Source: Thiothrix sp.
GTDB lineage: Bacteria > Pseudomonadota > Gammaproteobacteria > Thiotrichales > Thiotrichaceae
Assembly: GCA_008015155.1 (NCBI GenBank)
Contig: SSFA01000021.1
Coordinates: 32,161 to 96,160, forward strand
Length of the DNA stretch: 64,000 bases
Direction: 5' to 3'
The number at the start of each line of letters is the position of its first letter. Position 1 is the stretch's first letter. Position numbers and translations under genes: made by a program. The notes under the pieces are model-generated. The model searched no databases. It saw only the letters and a program-made list of their open reading frames with translations, and was not told the origin of the DNA. Shown here piece after piece: positions 36,268 through 46,278 of this stretch.

Positions 36268-36658
36268 AAGGTTCTACCTAAATGAATAGATTCTTGGGAT
36301 AAAAAAAGATAAGAACCAATGCGCTGCTGCTTCGGTTTACCAAACCTATTTAGGGCGTTCACTAGCAACCCGCATCTCAATCGCATTAAAGTCAGTCCTA
36401 TCTAATTTTACACTCAACTCAAAAGCGCAGAACCTTATAGATGGGGAAAACTACAAGGCCTAAGCGGTGGTTTTTGAGTTGTTATTCTTGACCGCTTAGC
36501 AAAAGAGTCTGCACGTATAGCCTAGAAAAACTTGTTTGTTAACTATACATCAGACTGATAATAGTCAATATTTCGTCAAATGCAACTTATAAAGATGAGT
36601 GACACTAAAGCTTAACATTGCTTTATTTTTATTCATTACGCTTAGCAACACTCGGGAC
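36268..36658. other. Non-coding region upstream of the Chp operon
   Basis: These 391 bases lie between the DUF3999 gene end and the response regulator start, both on the minus strand, and show no coding frame. They contain the interleaved inverted repeats listed separately. A weak minus-strand promoter candidate is TTCTGC / TAAAAT with 16-bp spacing near 36404-36431. The region may be a long leader of the Chp operon or the 3' end of the upstream transcript. Confidence 0.5.
36415..36499 (-). ncRNA. Interleaved inverted repeats with pseudoknot topology (candidate structured leader)
   Basis: Two perfect inverted repeats interlock. CAACTCAAAA (36415-36424) pairs with TTTTGAGTTG (36472-36481), and CTAAGCGGT (36460-36468) pairs with ACCGCTTAG (36491-36499). 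The order is A-B-A'-B', so both stems can form only as an H-type pseudoknot, or they exclude each other as a switch. In minus-strand RNA the connecting loops are 9, 3 and 35 nt. The element ends about 150 nt before the regulator ATG. The repeats are seen directly; an RNA role is inference. Confidence 0.45.
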
Positions 36659-38035
36659 TTAGGGTGTTGTATTCAAATCACGCCACAAATGACGCGCCAT
36701 ACCTAATAAAAGCATAACTGCAACGAGTAATACCCCCCATAAGACATAAGGCAACCACTGCTGATAAGCGTTAGGAGGATCTAAAGGTTTTAGTACCCGC
36801 TCAGCACCCACCGCTACTGTTGCTAAACCAAAACGCTTCGCCACTGATTCATCACTGTCTTCGAAGGGCAAAGCTAGTGGATCGATCTGCTCACGACTAC
36901 CATAGACTAAGCGGAAGGGAGCTTTCCCTTGAGCTATAAATTTGATTTCTAAAGGCTGCCAAGCAAATTCGACGATAGCTTGATGGTTAGGTAGCGGCTT
37001 AGGCTGAGTAAAGGTCCATAGCCATTCCAATGATTGATCACTATACCACGCATAAGGGCTTGGCAAAGTTTGGCTCGGTGCACGTAGCTCACCTAATTCG
37101 GAGCTTAAGCGATAATCCAAAAAGTTAACTGCTGTATCATAGTTAGCACTCGCTCCATAACGCTGATCAGGATTACGGCTTTGCAATTGCCCAGCATATA
37201 AATCACCTGGCTGTGCTAAATGCATCCGCCAATATTTGACCGGCAAAGAAGGGGGCATAAGATAAGTGAATTGTTGCGGGTCAGTGGTATTGGTCAAACT
37301 GACTGGCTGCCAAGCCAGACGCTGCTGCGCTTGCTCGGGAGCCAAACCAGTCACACTCTGCAAAGCAGCTACTAAGGGAGCAAACTCATTATCTGCCGAT
37401 AACCGTAAAAACCGCGCTTTCAATGCTGTAGTAAATTCTAAGCTGTGATTTTCGACTACCGTATTTTGCTCTTTTAAAACATAGGGCAAGCGCTTAGTAC
37501 TGACTACTTGCCAAGTCTGTAGGTCATTACTGGACTCCACCTTGAGATTTTTTGGCAACCATTGTCTCAGTGCTTGGCTATCCCAAGTTAGGTTAAGACT
37601 TTGCAGTTCAAAGAGCTGCCCCTCTAGTTCAGAGTTTTGAATAATTAAATAAGGTCGATCGCTGAGAGCAAGTTGCTCCAGCTTAGGTTTATTGGTGGTC
37701 GGTTCTAACTGTAATAGAACACCCACTTGGCTAGGATCATCCCCTCGAAAGAAATTTAAGCTGCGCTCTTCTGGGCGTAATTGCAGATCACCTATCGGGC
37801 TAACGCGTGAAGGTACAACTTGGTTATCCGCATTGCGCACTTGTAAATCAGCTTGATTGGCCTGTAATAGATTCGCCAATACAAACCAAGGTAGCTCCGC
37901 TCGGCGATAAGTCCCCTGCGCTTCCGTTAAGCTTGCCTCATAATGAAATACCGGCTCAGCGGCTTGGCTGAAGCTGGGTAAACACAACAAGCCAAGCACT
38001 AAATTTCTGCAGGATTTAGTTAATTTATTTAACAC
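36659..38035 (-). CDS. DUF3999-family exported protein
   Basis: A 458-residue protein with a signal peptide (CRNLVLGLLCLPSFSQA), a long periplasmic all-beta body (FHYEASLTEAQGTYRRAELPWFVLANL...) and a single C-terminal transmembrane helix (about 427-448, WLPYVLWGVLLVAVMLLLGM). This is the DUF3999 layout. These genes pair with DUF2339 genes, as here, with an 11-bp overlap. The start is a GTG at 38035, preceded by GGAGA at 7 nt. The function of the pair is unknown; an envelope role is assumed from topology. Confidence 0.82.
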   Translation of the reverse strand: MLNKLTKSCRNLVLGLLCLPSFSQAAEPVFHYEASLTEAQGTYRRAELPWFVLANLLQANQADLQVRNADNQVVPSRVSPIGDLQLRPEERSLNFFRGDDPSQVGVLLQLEPTTNKPKLEQLALSDRPYLIIQNSELEGQLFELQSLNLTWDSQALRQWLPKNLKVESSNDLQTWQVVSTKRLPYVLKEQNTVVENHSLEFTTALKARFLRLSADNEFAPLVAALQSVTGLAPEQAQQRLAWQPVSLTNTTDPQQFTYLMPPSLPVKYWRMHLAQPGDLYAGQLQSRNPDQRYGASANYDTAVNFLDYRLSSELGELRAPSQTLPSPYAWYSDQSLEWLWTFTQPKPLPNHQAIVEFAWQPLEIKFIAQGKAPFRLVYGSREQIDPLALPFEDSDESVAKRFGLATVAVGAERVLKPLDPPNAYQQWLPYVLWGVLLVAVMLLLGMARHLWRDLNTTP

Positions 38036-40751
38036 GAATAGTCTCCTGATGCGCGGGAGGAAGCGGCGCTAAATAACCAATAAACAGCAATAAGACACCC
38101 ACCCCAATAAACGAAATAATACGCTCGACCGTATCGGACGATGCAAAATCGATGAGGAATAATTTCAAGACAACCGCCGCTAACAGCGCTGCCCCTGCAC
38201 TCCACAACACCCGCTTGCCAATACGATTACCGCGCCAAGTCAGTAAAAGTCCAGAAAGTCCCCAAACTAAAGCGAGGGTTGTTTGTGTAACTGGATTAAG
38301 CAGTAAGCTCGGAAACTCCCAAGCCAAGCCATACCAATGATGCAGGACACGCAGAATCGTCAGATTTAGCCAAACAAAACCGATGAAAATCAGGCTGTAG
38401 CGTAAAAACATAGAATCCTTTAAACCGCCTAATTGCTGCCAATGTCTGACAAGCTGAACCAGTGTCAAAACCATCCATAAAGTAACAAGATCTAAAGGAT
38501 TCAATAGCGGTAACCAAGGCAAAGGCTCGACGCTGCCTGCATGCGCTAAACTCATTAGGAACCACCAAGCTACTAAACCAAGTAGTGGAATCGCCAAGCT
38601 ATAAAACAAACTCGTCTGTGCTTTAAACGGCCAAATAGGCGCCTTTAACACTAACCAAACTGTAACCAAAGCAACTACTGGTAAAGCCGCCACACTCCAA
38701 GCACTTTGCCAAGTGAAATAAGTACTCAGTAGGAGCTGTAATTGATCCGTCAATAGGAACACTATGATCCACAAGCTGAAACTATGCGCTACTTTTAACC
38801 AAAGCGGGAACCAAGCCTGTCGCTCTAAGTGCCCTAACAAGCCGTACCAAACCGCAAAGAACCCTAACCAAGCCAACAGCGCATAATCGGTAAAAATACT
38901 CGTTTGCTTGGTCAAGCTGATTAATAGAGCTAAAGCTAATAACAGCATCGGTAAAGGTAAAACCCAGCTGAGTAAAGGCCAATAAGTCCGTGCGCTTAAC
39001 CATAACAAACCACTCACGATGGCTGCGTAAACCAGATGCCAGTGCAAGGCATAATCAAACTCGCCCCAAATCACCTGAATTTCAAAGCTAATGAAATGCA
39101 TCACCACTGCACTAATTAATAAGCTGATGGCCAATCCCTGCTCGACACTGCGTTTGCCCTCAAACTCATTAGCTAGCAAGCGACTAGAGAGGAGCATGGC
39201 TAAAGCAACTAAGCTGCTAGCTACGAAGAAACCATTGCTAAAAGCTTGTACGGTGGCAGTGTCCCAAAAAACCGGATACATCCACCACAATTGAGTAAAG
39301 CTGCCAATTAATAATAGGAGACTAACAAACTGCAACATCACCGCCACTAAGCGTTGGATAAATTGCCGTTGATGAATCCCCAGCCATACAATACCTGCAC
39401 CTTCAATCGCCCAAGCAGCAGTCGTAATCGCTGCATTTTGTGCTGCAAAGGGAATGGTGAGCGTCGCAAAAATCACCCCTAAGACTAAAAAGGTTTCTGC
39501 GAGTAGTTTCTGTTCCTGTCCGTAGCGCTTCCATACCAGCCAAGCTAAGCCTAGGTAAAAGAGACTGAGTACCAAGCTACTCACTGCTAAGCCATAGGTT
39601 GTTAGGAAAGAACTAGGAATCGTTTCAGAGGCAAATGGCACAAACAGAGCAGCCTGCAAGCAGAAACCAATAATGGGTGTACCGAAGACTAAACTGCCAT
39701 CAACTTTGTCTTTTAAATTAAAGGGGCGACGTGTGGCAAATAGAATCGCAATCAAAACATAGAATAAGAAGAACAGGATCAGGAAGCCTTCTGTTGGCCA
39801 AAAGTCTTCAGGCCGATAACTAAACCAACCCCAAATACCTGCTATCACAAAGGTAAAGACAAAACCAACTAGATTCAGTAAGCGCCATGATTTGAACCAA
39901 GCAATCGTTACTATGCCGGCATTCAATAAAGCGTAAAAACTAAATAAACCAATATAATTATTGCTGCCACTCGAGGTTAATAAGGGCGCTAAGAAACCGC
40001 CTACTGTCGCAAAGACGGCTAAGGCTAAGCTATTTTGTAAGACAGCTAAAGCGGTGGCGGCTAGCACAAAGAGCAGCAATAAGGCAAAAGCAGCCAAGGA
40101 AGGAATTAAATGATACAGGCTATATGCGCCGAATACAGTTAAGTATAAGAGACCTATCCCTCCAGCCTGTAAGATCAGGCCATACGCCCCCGCGCGCTCA
40201 CGTAGTTTCCAACCAAAGCCTAATAACACTAAAGCCCCAATAGCGGCGGCAATTAAGCGGATTTCAACCGGTACTAGATTGTGTTGAATTGAATAGCGCA
40301 GTAAGAAGACGACACCAATAAATAGAATCACCACCCCTAAGCGCACAAAGGGATTCCCACCTACTAACCAATCTTTAGCTTTGCTAAGGACGGAAAATTT
40401 AGGCGGTTGGGGTTCTTCTGCAAAGTAAGCTTGGCTCGCTGCTTGCGGCTGAACAGGTTCAGCATTTATTAGACTGTCAGCTTCAACTGCAGGAGCATAC
40501 ACCTGCGGAGGAACTGACACTTGGCTAGGCGGTGTTACCGGCTGCAGCTGATCAAGAATCGGCTCACTAGCCACTAGCGCCTCTTGAGCAGACGCACTGT
40601 GTTTAAGCTGAATTTCTAGTTGGTGAATCCGCAAACTTAAGCTATACACCCAACCCATTAGAAAACCTATAGCGCCACCAATGAAAGGCGAGCTTCCAAC
40701 GAACGCGGCAAGCAAGGCACCGATGACTAAAAGAACAAGGCTGAAAACCAT
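38025..40751 (-). CDS. DUF2339-family polytopic membrane protein
   Basis: A 908-residue integral membrane protein. The N-terminus has a membrane segment (MVFSLVLLVIGALLAAFVGS), then a Pro/Gln/Glu-rich linker (about 55-120). About twenty or more transmembrane helices follow from residue 140 (FVRLGVVILFIGVVFLLRYSI onward), with a conserved end FIGVGVLLLFIGYLAP. This matches DUF2339 proteins, which have no established function. It is translationally coupled to the DUF3999 gene. The 214 bp upstream are shared with the divergent esterase gene and must contain both promoters. Confidence 0.86.
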   Translation of the reverse strand: MVFSLVLLVIGALLAAFVGSSPFIGGAIGFLMGWVYSLSLRIHQLEIQLKHSASAQEALVASEPILDQLQPVTPPSQVSVPPQVYAPAVEADSLINAEPVQPQAASQAYFAEEPQPPKFSVLSKAKDWLVGGNPFVRLGVVILFIGVVFLLRYSIQHNLVPVEIRLIAAAIGALVLLGFGWKLRERAGAYGLILQAGGIGLLYLTVFGAYSLYHLIPSLAAFALLLLFVLAATALAVLQNSLALAVFATVGGFLAPLLTSSGSNNYIGLFSFYALLNAGIVTIAWFKSWRLLNLVGFVFTFVIAGIWGWFSYRPEDFWPTEGFLILFFLFYVLIAILFATRRPFNLKDKVDGSLVFGTPIIGFCLQAALFVPFASETIPSSFLTTYGLAVSSLVLSLFYLGLAWLVWKRYGQEQKLLAETFLVLGVIFATLTIPFAAQNAAITTAAWAIEGAGIVWLGIHQRQFIQRLVAVMLQFVSLLLLIGSFTQLWWMYPVFWDTATVQAFSNGFFVASSLVALAMLLSSRLLANEFEGKRSVEQGLAISLLISAVVMHFISFEIQVIWGEFDYALHWHLVYAAIVSGLLWLSARTYWPLLSWVLPLPMLLLALALLISLTKQTSIFTDYALLAWLGFFAVWYGLLGHLERQAWFPLWLKVAHSFSLWIIVFLLTDQLQLLLSTYFTWQSAWSVAALPVVALVTVWLVLKAPIWPFKAQTSLFYSLAIPLLGLVAWWFLMSLAHAGSVEPLPWLPLLNPLDLVTLWMVLTLVQLVRHWQQLGGLKDSMFLRYSLIFIGFVWLNLTILRVLHHWYGLAWEFPSLLLNPVTQTTLALVWGLSGLLLTWRGNRIGKRVLWSAGAALLAAVVLKLFLIDFASSDTVERIISFIGVGVLLLFIGYLAPLPPAHQETIRVK

Positions 40752-40965
40752 AGTATTGACCTAACAATCGTTTCAGCCAGTATATGCAAGGTGCTCAAGC
40801 TAGCTCAGTCCTAAAGGATAAGTGGCAAAGTGCACGCCAAGCAGTAGCGTAAAATGCTACTTCCCTTATTAAAGATGAATACCAGCTTATCTTCAGTAAG
40901 GGCTTAATGCCTTTAGGGAGCGCTTCAGGTAGGCTATACCTTATCTTAACTAGTTCACGACTCTT

Positions 40966-41610
40966 ATGAACCCTTGGAAATTACTCATTACCTTGTTCCT
41001 AAGCTTAAGCTTATTTAGCTTTCAGCCTGCCTCAGCCATTATGCCGCCCAGTAAAACCACGATTTTAGTCTTTGGAGATAGTTTAAGTGCTGCCTATGGC
41101 ATCCCTGTTGAAAAAGGTTGGGTGACTCTTTTACAAGAAAAACTCGGCGAGAATTTTCATGTGGCAAATGCCAGTATCAGCGGTGAAACCACCAGTGGAG
41201 GTTTAAGTCGTTTACTAGCGTCTTTAAGTGCCATAAAACCGCATTATCTGCTGCTTGCTTTAGGAGCGAATGATGGCTTGCAGGGTAAACCGATTAAAGA
41301 GCTGCAAGCTAATCTTGAGCAAATGATTAAACTGGCTACTGAAGAAAACGTCAAAGTCATCCTCATCGGCATTCATCTGCCCCCTAATTATGGAGCCAGC
41401 TACACTGAGCAATTTGACAAAGTCTATAAGGATTTGGCTGAGCAATATCAGCTGAGTTTTATTCCCTTTTTATTGGAAGGGGTCGCGACTGATTTTAATT
41501 TAATGCAAGCAGATGGCCTCCACCCGACCGCTGAAGCCCAACCCAAGATTCTTGAACATATTTGGCCCACCTTAGAACCTGTCTTAGTCGATGTGGTGAA
41601 AAAGCCATGA
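40966..41610 (+). CDS. tesA: Periplasmic SGNH-family arylesterase/thioesterase (TesA-like)
   Basis: A 214-residue secreted hydrolase: signal peptide (LLITLFLSLSLFSFQPASA), then the SGNH blocks. Block I is FGDSLSAAYGIPVEKGW with the nucleophile Ser, block II NASISGETTSGGLSRL with Gly, block III ALGANDGLQG with Asn, and block V ADGLHPTAEAQ with the catalytic Asp and His. It resembles E. coli TesA (thioesterase I / protease I / lysophospholipase L1) in length and motifs. The natural substrate is uncertain. It overlaps the following nuclease gene (ATGA). Confidence 0.9.
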   Translation: MNPWKLLITLFLSLSLFSFQPASAIMPPSKTTILVFGDSLSAAYGIPVEKGWVTLLQEKLGENFHVANASISGETTSGGLSRLLASLSAIKPHYLLLALGANDGLQGKPIKELQANLEQMIKLATEENVKVILIGIHLPPNYGASYTEQFDKVYKDLAEQYQLSFIPFLLEGVATDFNLMQADGLHPTAEAQPKILEHIWPTLEPVLVDVVKKP

Positions 41611-42173
41611 AACGTTTAGTACAAGCTGCCTTGATGCTTGGAGCAGCGGCTAGCTTGACCGCTTGTCTAGATACCCTAGGCCCACAAACGGGTTCTTATA
41701 AATCCTTACCTAAAGGCGTCAGTATTTCGGAAACCAATACTTTATTGGCCGAAGCGCAGATTGTGCATATTGCTGATGGGGATACGCTTACCGTGCTGGG
41801 CCCTGACAAAAAGACTTACAAAATTCGTCTGCAAGGGATTGATGCGCCTGAGAAAAAACAAGCCTTTGGGCAAGCTTGCAAAGAATCATTAATGCAGATG
41901 ACTGATAATCAACTGGCAAAAGTAGAAGCTTTCAAAAAAGATCGCTATGGACGCATCGTGGGAAAAGTACGAGTTAAAGGTAAAGACCTCGCTTTAGAAC
42001 AAATTAAAGCCGGTTGCGGCTGGCATTATACTGCTTATGAAAAAGAACAAAGCACACGCGATCAGAAAACTTATGCTAAAGCAGAAGCACAAGCACGTGC
42101 TGCTGAGCGTGGTTTGTGGCAAGATGCAAAGCCGATTGCGCCTTGGGATTTTCGCAGACAACAGCGCAATTAA
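41607..42173 (+). CDS. Thermonuclease-family (SNase) lipoprotein
   Basis: A 188-residue predicted lipoprotein (signal MKRLVQAALMLGAAASLTAC, lipobox LTAC, Cys20) with a staphylococcal-nuclease-like domain. Visible are VHIADGDTLTVLG with the metal Asp, IRLQGIDAPEKKQAFGQAC with catalytic Arg and acidic residues, KKDRYGRIVGKV, and the end GLWQ. It would degrade DNA or RNA at the cell surface or periplasm with Ca2+. Its ATG overlaps the esterase stop (ATGA), so the two are co-translated. An upstream in-frame start exists but would lie inside tesA and hide the lipobox. Confidence 0.88.
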   Translation: MKRLVQAALMLGAAASLTACLDTLGPQTGSYKSLPKGVSISETNTLLAEAQIVHIADGDTLTVLGPDKKTYKIRLQGIDAPEKKQAFGQACKESLMQMTDNQLAKVEAFKKDRYGRIVGKVRVKGKDLALEQIKAGCGWHYTAYEKEQSTRDQKTYAKAEAQARAAERGLWQDAKPIAPWDFRRQQRN

Positions 42174-42194
42174 CCCCAGCAGTGAGAAATACTT

Positions 42195-43052
42195 GTGCTC
42201 AGTTATCGCCACGCCTTTCATGCCGGCAATCATGCCGATGTCTTAAAACATGCTAGCTTGAGCCTAGTATTAGAAAGCTTTAAACAAAAGGATAAGCCTT
42301 TTGTTTATTTAGATACGCACGCTGGTGCAGGGCTTTATGATTTAGACAGTGACTGGGCACGCAAAACCCGTGAGTCGAATACAGGGATTCAAAGACTTTG
42401 GCATGAACCAGCAAAATGGCCAGAATTAAGCGCTTATTTTCACATTCTCAAACAGTTAAATACTGAGCAAGCCGGGCAGCAATTTTATCCTGGTTCTCCC
42501 GAAGTGGCGCGACAACTCTTACGCCCCCAAGATCAACTGATTTTGATGGAATTGCACCCGCAAGAAATCGAAATTTTGCGCGGGAATTTGGCAAAAGATA
42601 GTCGTGTGCACATCCATCATCGAGATGGCTTAGAAGGTTTAAGCGCCCTCACTCCACCCACTCCACGCCGTGGTTTAGCTCTAATTGACCCAGCTTATGA
42701 GCGCCAAGAGGAATATCAACAAGTCGTACAAGCGGTGAAAAAAGCCTATACCCGCTGGCCAACCGGCACTTATTTGATCTGGTATCCGATGCTGGCCAAA
42801 GCCCGTGACCGCAGCTTGCGTTTATTACATGATTTGAAAGAGAAAACTAATTTTAGCAGTTTACTCGTCGCTGAACTGAGCGTTGAAGCGCAGCACCCTG
42901 ATTTGGGTATGCACGGCTCCGGCTTAGCCATGATCAACCCACCTTGGCAATTGGCGCAGCAATTACAAACTTTATTGCCACGCTTGACTAAAACCTTGCA
43001 ACTAGACAGCCATGCACAATGGCGGGTGGAATGGTTAATTAAAGCCGCCTAA
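42195..43052 (+). CDS. rlmJ: 23S rRNA (adenine(2030)-N6)-methyltransferase
   Basis: Methylates A2030 of 23S rRNA with SAM. The 285-residue protein begins LSYRHAFHAGNHADVLKH, the hallmark RlmJ N-terminus. It contains the SAM site FVYLDTHAGAGLYDL, YPGSPEVARQLLRPQDQL, ELHPQE, and the catalytic motif ALIDPAYERQEEYQ. The start is a GTG at 42195, fixed by homology of the N-terminus. It lies 21 bp after the nuclease gene and converges with the HAD phosphatase gene. Confidence 0.93.
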   Translation: MLSYRHAFHAGNHADVLKHASLSLVLESFKQKDKPFVYLDTHAGAGLYDLDSDWARKTRESNTGIQRLWHEPAKWPELSAYFHILKQLNTEQAGQQFYPGSPEVARQLLRPQDQLILMELHPQEIEILRGNLAKDSRVHIHHRDGLEGLSALTPPTPRRGLALIDPAYERQEEYQQVVQAVKKAYTRWPTGTYLIWYPMLAKARDRSLRLLHDLKEKTNFSSLLVAELSVEAQHPDLGMHGSGLAMINPPWQLAQQLQTLLPRLTKTLQLDSHAQWRVEWLIKAA

Positions 43053-43060
43053 TTTGTAAG

Positions 43061-43732
43061 CTAAACCACTAACTGATAATGCTGCTGAATCCAAGCCTGA
43101 GCTGCTGTCAAATTCGGCAAGATAGCTGCTGCTTTGGCAAAGTTATGCCCTTGTGATTGCGCATTTGGAATCGCCAAGCAAGCGATCCCCGCCCCCACTG
43201 CAGCGGCTACTCCATGTTCAGTATCTTCAATAGCGATGCATTCTTCTGCCTTTAAATCTAACCGCTCCAGCGCCAAATAATAGCAATCAGGCGCAGGCTT
43301 ACTCTGTTTTACATCATCACAAGAGACAATCGTCGCAAAATAAGAGGCTAGTTGATGAGAACGTACCGTCGCATTCACAATCTGCGCACCCGCACCGGTC
43401 ACAATCGCTTGCTGAATCGCGGGCTGCTGCTGAAAATAATCGAGAATTGCTTGTGCACCAGACATTAAAGGAAAAGCATGTTCTTGGAGATAGGCATGCG
43501 CTACTTCTAACTTCTTAGCGGCTAATTCATCTACACTAGCCTGTAAGTGAAAACGCTCTACCAAATCCTGCGCATTATCAAGCGTCGGCATCCCTGAATA
43601 AATCTGCATATACTGCTCAGCCGACATACTCACGCCATAAGGTTTTAGCACCTCCAGCCACATTTGATAATGCACGCCTTCAGAATCGACTAAAGTGCCA
43701 TCGTGATCAAAGAGAATTGCTTTAAGCACCAT
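43061..43732 (-). CDS. HAD-family phosphatase (beta-phosphoglucomutase/phosphatase-like)
   Basis: A 223-residue HAD hydrolase with the nucleophile motif LFDHDGTLVDSEGVHY, motif II (IVTGAGAQ), motif III lysine (SKPAPDCYYLA) and motif IV (CIAIEDTEHGVAAAVGAG). The helical cap between residues 15 and 85 puts it in the subclass of sugar-phosphate phosphatases and beta-PGM-like enzymes. The substrate cannot be named. It overlaps the preceding CYTH gene by 11 bp, so the two are likely co-expressed. Confidence 0.85.
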   Translation of the reverse strand: MVLKAILFDHDGTLVDSEGVHYQMWLEVLKPYGVSMSAEQYMQIYSGMPTLDNAQDLVERFHLQASVDELAAKKLEVAHAYLQEHAFPLMSGAQAILDYFQQQPAIQQAIVTGAGAQIVNATVRSHQLASYFATIVSCDDVKQSKPAPDCYYLALERLDLKAEECIAIEDTEHGVAAAVGAGIACLAIPNAQSQGHNFAKAAAILPNLTAAQAWIQQHYQLVV

Positions 43733-44216
43733 AGGTTTTCTCAGCCTCAGTCCATTGCTGATAAGGATATTTCAAGAGGCTCACATTGTAATAGCGCTCA
43801 ATTCCTGATACATCGATACCTGCCCACGCAGGGCGCTGAAAGCTTTCGCCAATAGTCTCTAGCTCCACCTCAGCCACGATTAAACCCAGATTTTCGCCAG
43901 CAAACTCATCAATTTCCCAAGTTTTACCAGCAAAATCTACAAAGTGGCGGGTTTTCTCAATTATTGGACGTGCACAGAGTTGCTCTAATAACTCAGCCGC
44001 GTCTTGCAGGGGAATACTGTATTCGTATTCAGGGCGATGTGTGCCAATCGTCATGCCTTTGATATTCAAACTGGCCTGATCATTAGCAATTCTTACTCGC
44101 ACCGAAGCAGCCGGATTATTACTCAAATAACCTTGCCGAAAGACCTCAGAACGCTTGACTAAACCACGCCATTCGTCAGAGATCAGCAGAAATTTATGCT
44201 CGATTTCTAGAGCCAT
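43722..44216 (-). CDS. CYTH-domain protein (probable triphosphatase)
   Basis: A 164-residue single-domain CYTH protein with the defining EIEHKFLL (ExExK) at its N-terminus. Basic and acidic strand pairs follow: SVRVRIANDQASLNIKG, EIDEFAGENLGLIVAEVELE. Such stand-alone proteins hydrolyse inorganic triphosphate or related substrates in a beta-tunnel with a metal ion. I chose the ATG at 44216, which puts ExExK at residues 3-7, over a GTG 9 bp upstream. It is followed by the HAD phosphatase, an overlap suggesting related phosphate chemistry. Confidence 0.87.
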   Translation of the reverse strand: MALEIEHKFLLISDEWRGLVKRSEVFRQGYLSNNPAASVRVRIANDQASLNIKGMTIGTHRPEYEYSIPLQDAAELLEQLCARPIIEKTRHFVDFAGKTWEIDEFAGENLGLIVAEVELETIGESFQRPAWAGIDVSGIERYYNVSLLKYPYQQWTEAEKTYGA

Positions 44217-44272
44217 TGAGAGCACTCACTCATCTAGATAAATGTAGTTCCAGCCTTCTTAAAAACTCAGAT

Positions 44273-45238
44273 TTAATAACGCACTAAAGCCGAACCCCAA
44301 GTAAATCCACCCCCAAAAGCTTCCAATAACAGCATATCGCCGCGCTGGATTCGACCATCGCGAATAGCCGCATCCAAAGCTAAAGGAATTGAGGCTGATG
44401 AAGTATTACCATGCTCGCCTACAGTTACAACGACGCGCTCCATAGGCATACTCAGTTTTTTTGCAGTTGCTTGGATAATCCGAATATTGGCTTGGTGTGG
44501 AACCAACCAATCAACATCTGCTTTGGTCAATTGATTGGCTTCAAGGGTTTCATCCACAATCCGGCCTAAGGTATTGACAGCCATCTTGAAAACCTCATTC
44601 CCTTTCATTTGCAAGAAAGCACCTGTTTCACGCAATAAGTGATGATTACGCGAAATACCGGCTGAGACATTCAATAGATGCTCGTATTTACCATCTGAAT
44701 GTAAATGCGTGGAGAGAATACCCGGCTCAGCAGAAGCTTCTAAGACTACAGCACCCGCTCCATCGCCAAACAAGACACAAGTGGTACGATCATTCCAATC
44801 AAGAATGCGTGTCATGACTTCACTACCAACTACTAAAGCGCATTTGCTGGTGCCTGCCTTCATGAAGTTGTGTGCAACGCCTAAGGCATAAATGAAGCCA
44901 GAACAGGCTGCATTCACATCGAAAGCGGCGCCTGTGGAAATTCCTAAGCGTCCCTGTAATAAGCAAGCGGTGCTTGGAAAAACCAAATCAGGGGTCGAAG
45001 TGCCCATCACAATCAGATCTATATCTTCAGGACGCTTACCGGCCATTTCTAAAGCACGACGGGCAGCAACTTCCGCTAAGTCACAAGCAGTTTCGGTATC
45101 AGCTACATGGCGCTGACGAATACCAGTACGTTCAACTATCCACTCATCATTCGTATCGACACTGGCTTCCAACTCACGGTTAGTGACTATCCGCGGCGGT
45201 AAATAACTGCCGGTACCAATAATGCGCGCATGATTCAT
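44273..45238 (-). CDS. fabH: Beta-ketoacyl-ACP synthase III
   Basis: Condenses acetyl-CoA with malonyl-ACP to start fatty-acid synthesis. The 321-residue protein has the catalytic Cys in [14 protein letters not shown] (about 114), His in [11 protein letters not shown] (about 249) and Asn in [13 protein letters not shown] (about 279), with the end [14 protein letters not shown] typical of FabH. Its ATG overlaps the plsX stop (ATGA). Unlike the common arrangement, fabD, fabG and acpP do not follow; the next gene is the CYTH protein. Confidence 0.96.
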   Translation of the reverse strand: MNHARIIGTGSYLPPRIVTNRELEASVDTNDEWIVERTGIRQRHVADTETACDLAEVAARRALEMAGKRPEDIDLIVMGTSTPDLVFPSTACLLQGRLGISTGAAFDVNAACSGFIYALGVAHNFMKAGTSKCALVVGSEVMTRILDWNDRTTCVLFGDGAGAVVLEASAEPGILSTHLHSDGKYEHLLNVSAGISRNHHLLRETGAFLQMKGNEVFKMAVNTLGRIVDETLEANQLTKADVDWLVPHQANIRIIQATAKKLSMPMERVVVTVGEHGNTSSASIPLALDAAIRDGRIQRGDMLLLEAFGGGFTWGSALVRY

Positions 45239-46260
45239 ACTGTTTGTCCTTCTAGCAAGGCCGCAATTTGCTTATGGATCCGCTGCGGAACTTGCTTAAT
45301 AATTTCTGTGCGAGCGATGCTGATGGCATTCGCAAACGCTAGACTATCGGCGCCGCCATGACTTTTTACAGCAATACCCTGCAACCCTAATAAACTAGCC
45401 CCATTATAACGGCGTGGGTCAATTTCTTGTCGAAAATTATTCAATACCGGTAGAGAAATTAAGCCTGCCAGTTTACTGAGCAAATTCCGCGTGAAACTAC
45501 CCTTAAGCTTGGTGGAAATCATCTTAGCTAAGCCTTCACTGGTTTTCAGCGCCACATTCCCTACAAAGCCATCACAGACAATCACATCGACTTCGCCTAG
45601 ATAAATATCATCGCCTTCTACATAGCCAATATAGTTCAAGGCTGAATCTTCTAATAAAGCATTCGCTGCCTTAACTTGCTCATTCCCTTTAATAGACTCT
45701 TGGCCGATGTTTAGCAATCCCACTCGTGGGCTAGAGATTTCGTCAATCGCTTTACTCAACTCAGAACCCATTAAGGCAAATTGATAGAGGTGCTCAGCGG
45801 AGGAATCAACATTCGCGCCTAAATCCAGCATATGTGTATGCCCATTTAAGGACGGCATCACGGTACAAATAGCAGGTCGATCAATACCCGGCAGCATTTT
45901 CAAAACAAAGCGTGCTGTCGCCATCAAAGCACCCGTATTACCGGCGCTGACCACCGCATCTGCTTGCTCTTCTTTGACTAGGTTAATCGCTACCCGCATT
46001 GAAGAGTCTTTTTTGCTTTTTAAGGCTAAGGCGGGCGAATCATCCATCGTCACCACTTGGGACGCATGTTTGATTTGCAAACGCTCCCCTTCAGCCAGAG
46101 CGTTTGAGCTTAAATGAGTGCGTATTTGCTGCTCATCCCCCACTAAGATCAGAGCAATATCAGCGTGATTTTCTAATGCTTTTTTGGCAGCGGGAACCAC
46201 CACACTTAGCCCATGATCCCCGCCCATCGCGTCTAAAGCAATGCGGTACCAAGTACCCAT
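45235..46260 (-). CDS. plsX: Phosphate acyltransferase
   Basis: Makes acyl-phosphate from acyl-ACP for phospholipid synthesis. The 341 residues match PlsX: N-terminal [56 protein letters not shown], and [22 protein letters not shown] precedes the ATG. A strong hairpin terminator separates it from rpmF, so it may be partly independently expressed or subject to read-through. It is translationally coupled to fabH. Confidence 0.96.
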   Translation of the reverse strand: MGTWYRIALDAMGGDHGLSVVVPAAKKALENHADIALILVGDEQQIRTHLSSNALAEGERLQIKHASQVVTMDDSPALALKSKKDSSMRVAINLVKEEQADAVVSAGNTGALMATARFVLKMLPGIDRPAICTVMPSLNGHTHMLDLGANVDSSAEHLYQFALMGSELSKAIDEISSPRVGLLNIGQESIKGNEQVKAANALLEDSALNYIGYVEGDDIYLGEVDVIVCDGFVGNVALKTSEGLAKMISTKLKGSFTRNLLSKLAGLISLPVLNNFRQEIDPRRYNGASLLGLQGIAVKSHGGADSLAFANAISIARTEIIKQVPQRIHKQIAALLEGQTV

Positions 46261-46278
46261 GCTATTTCTCTCCTACAA

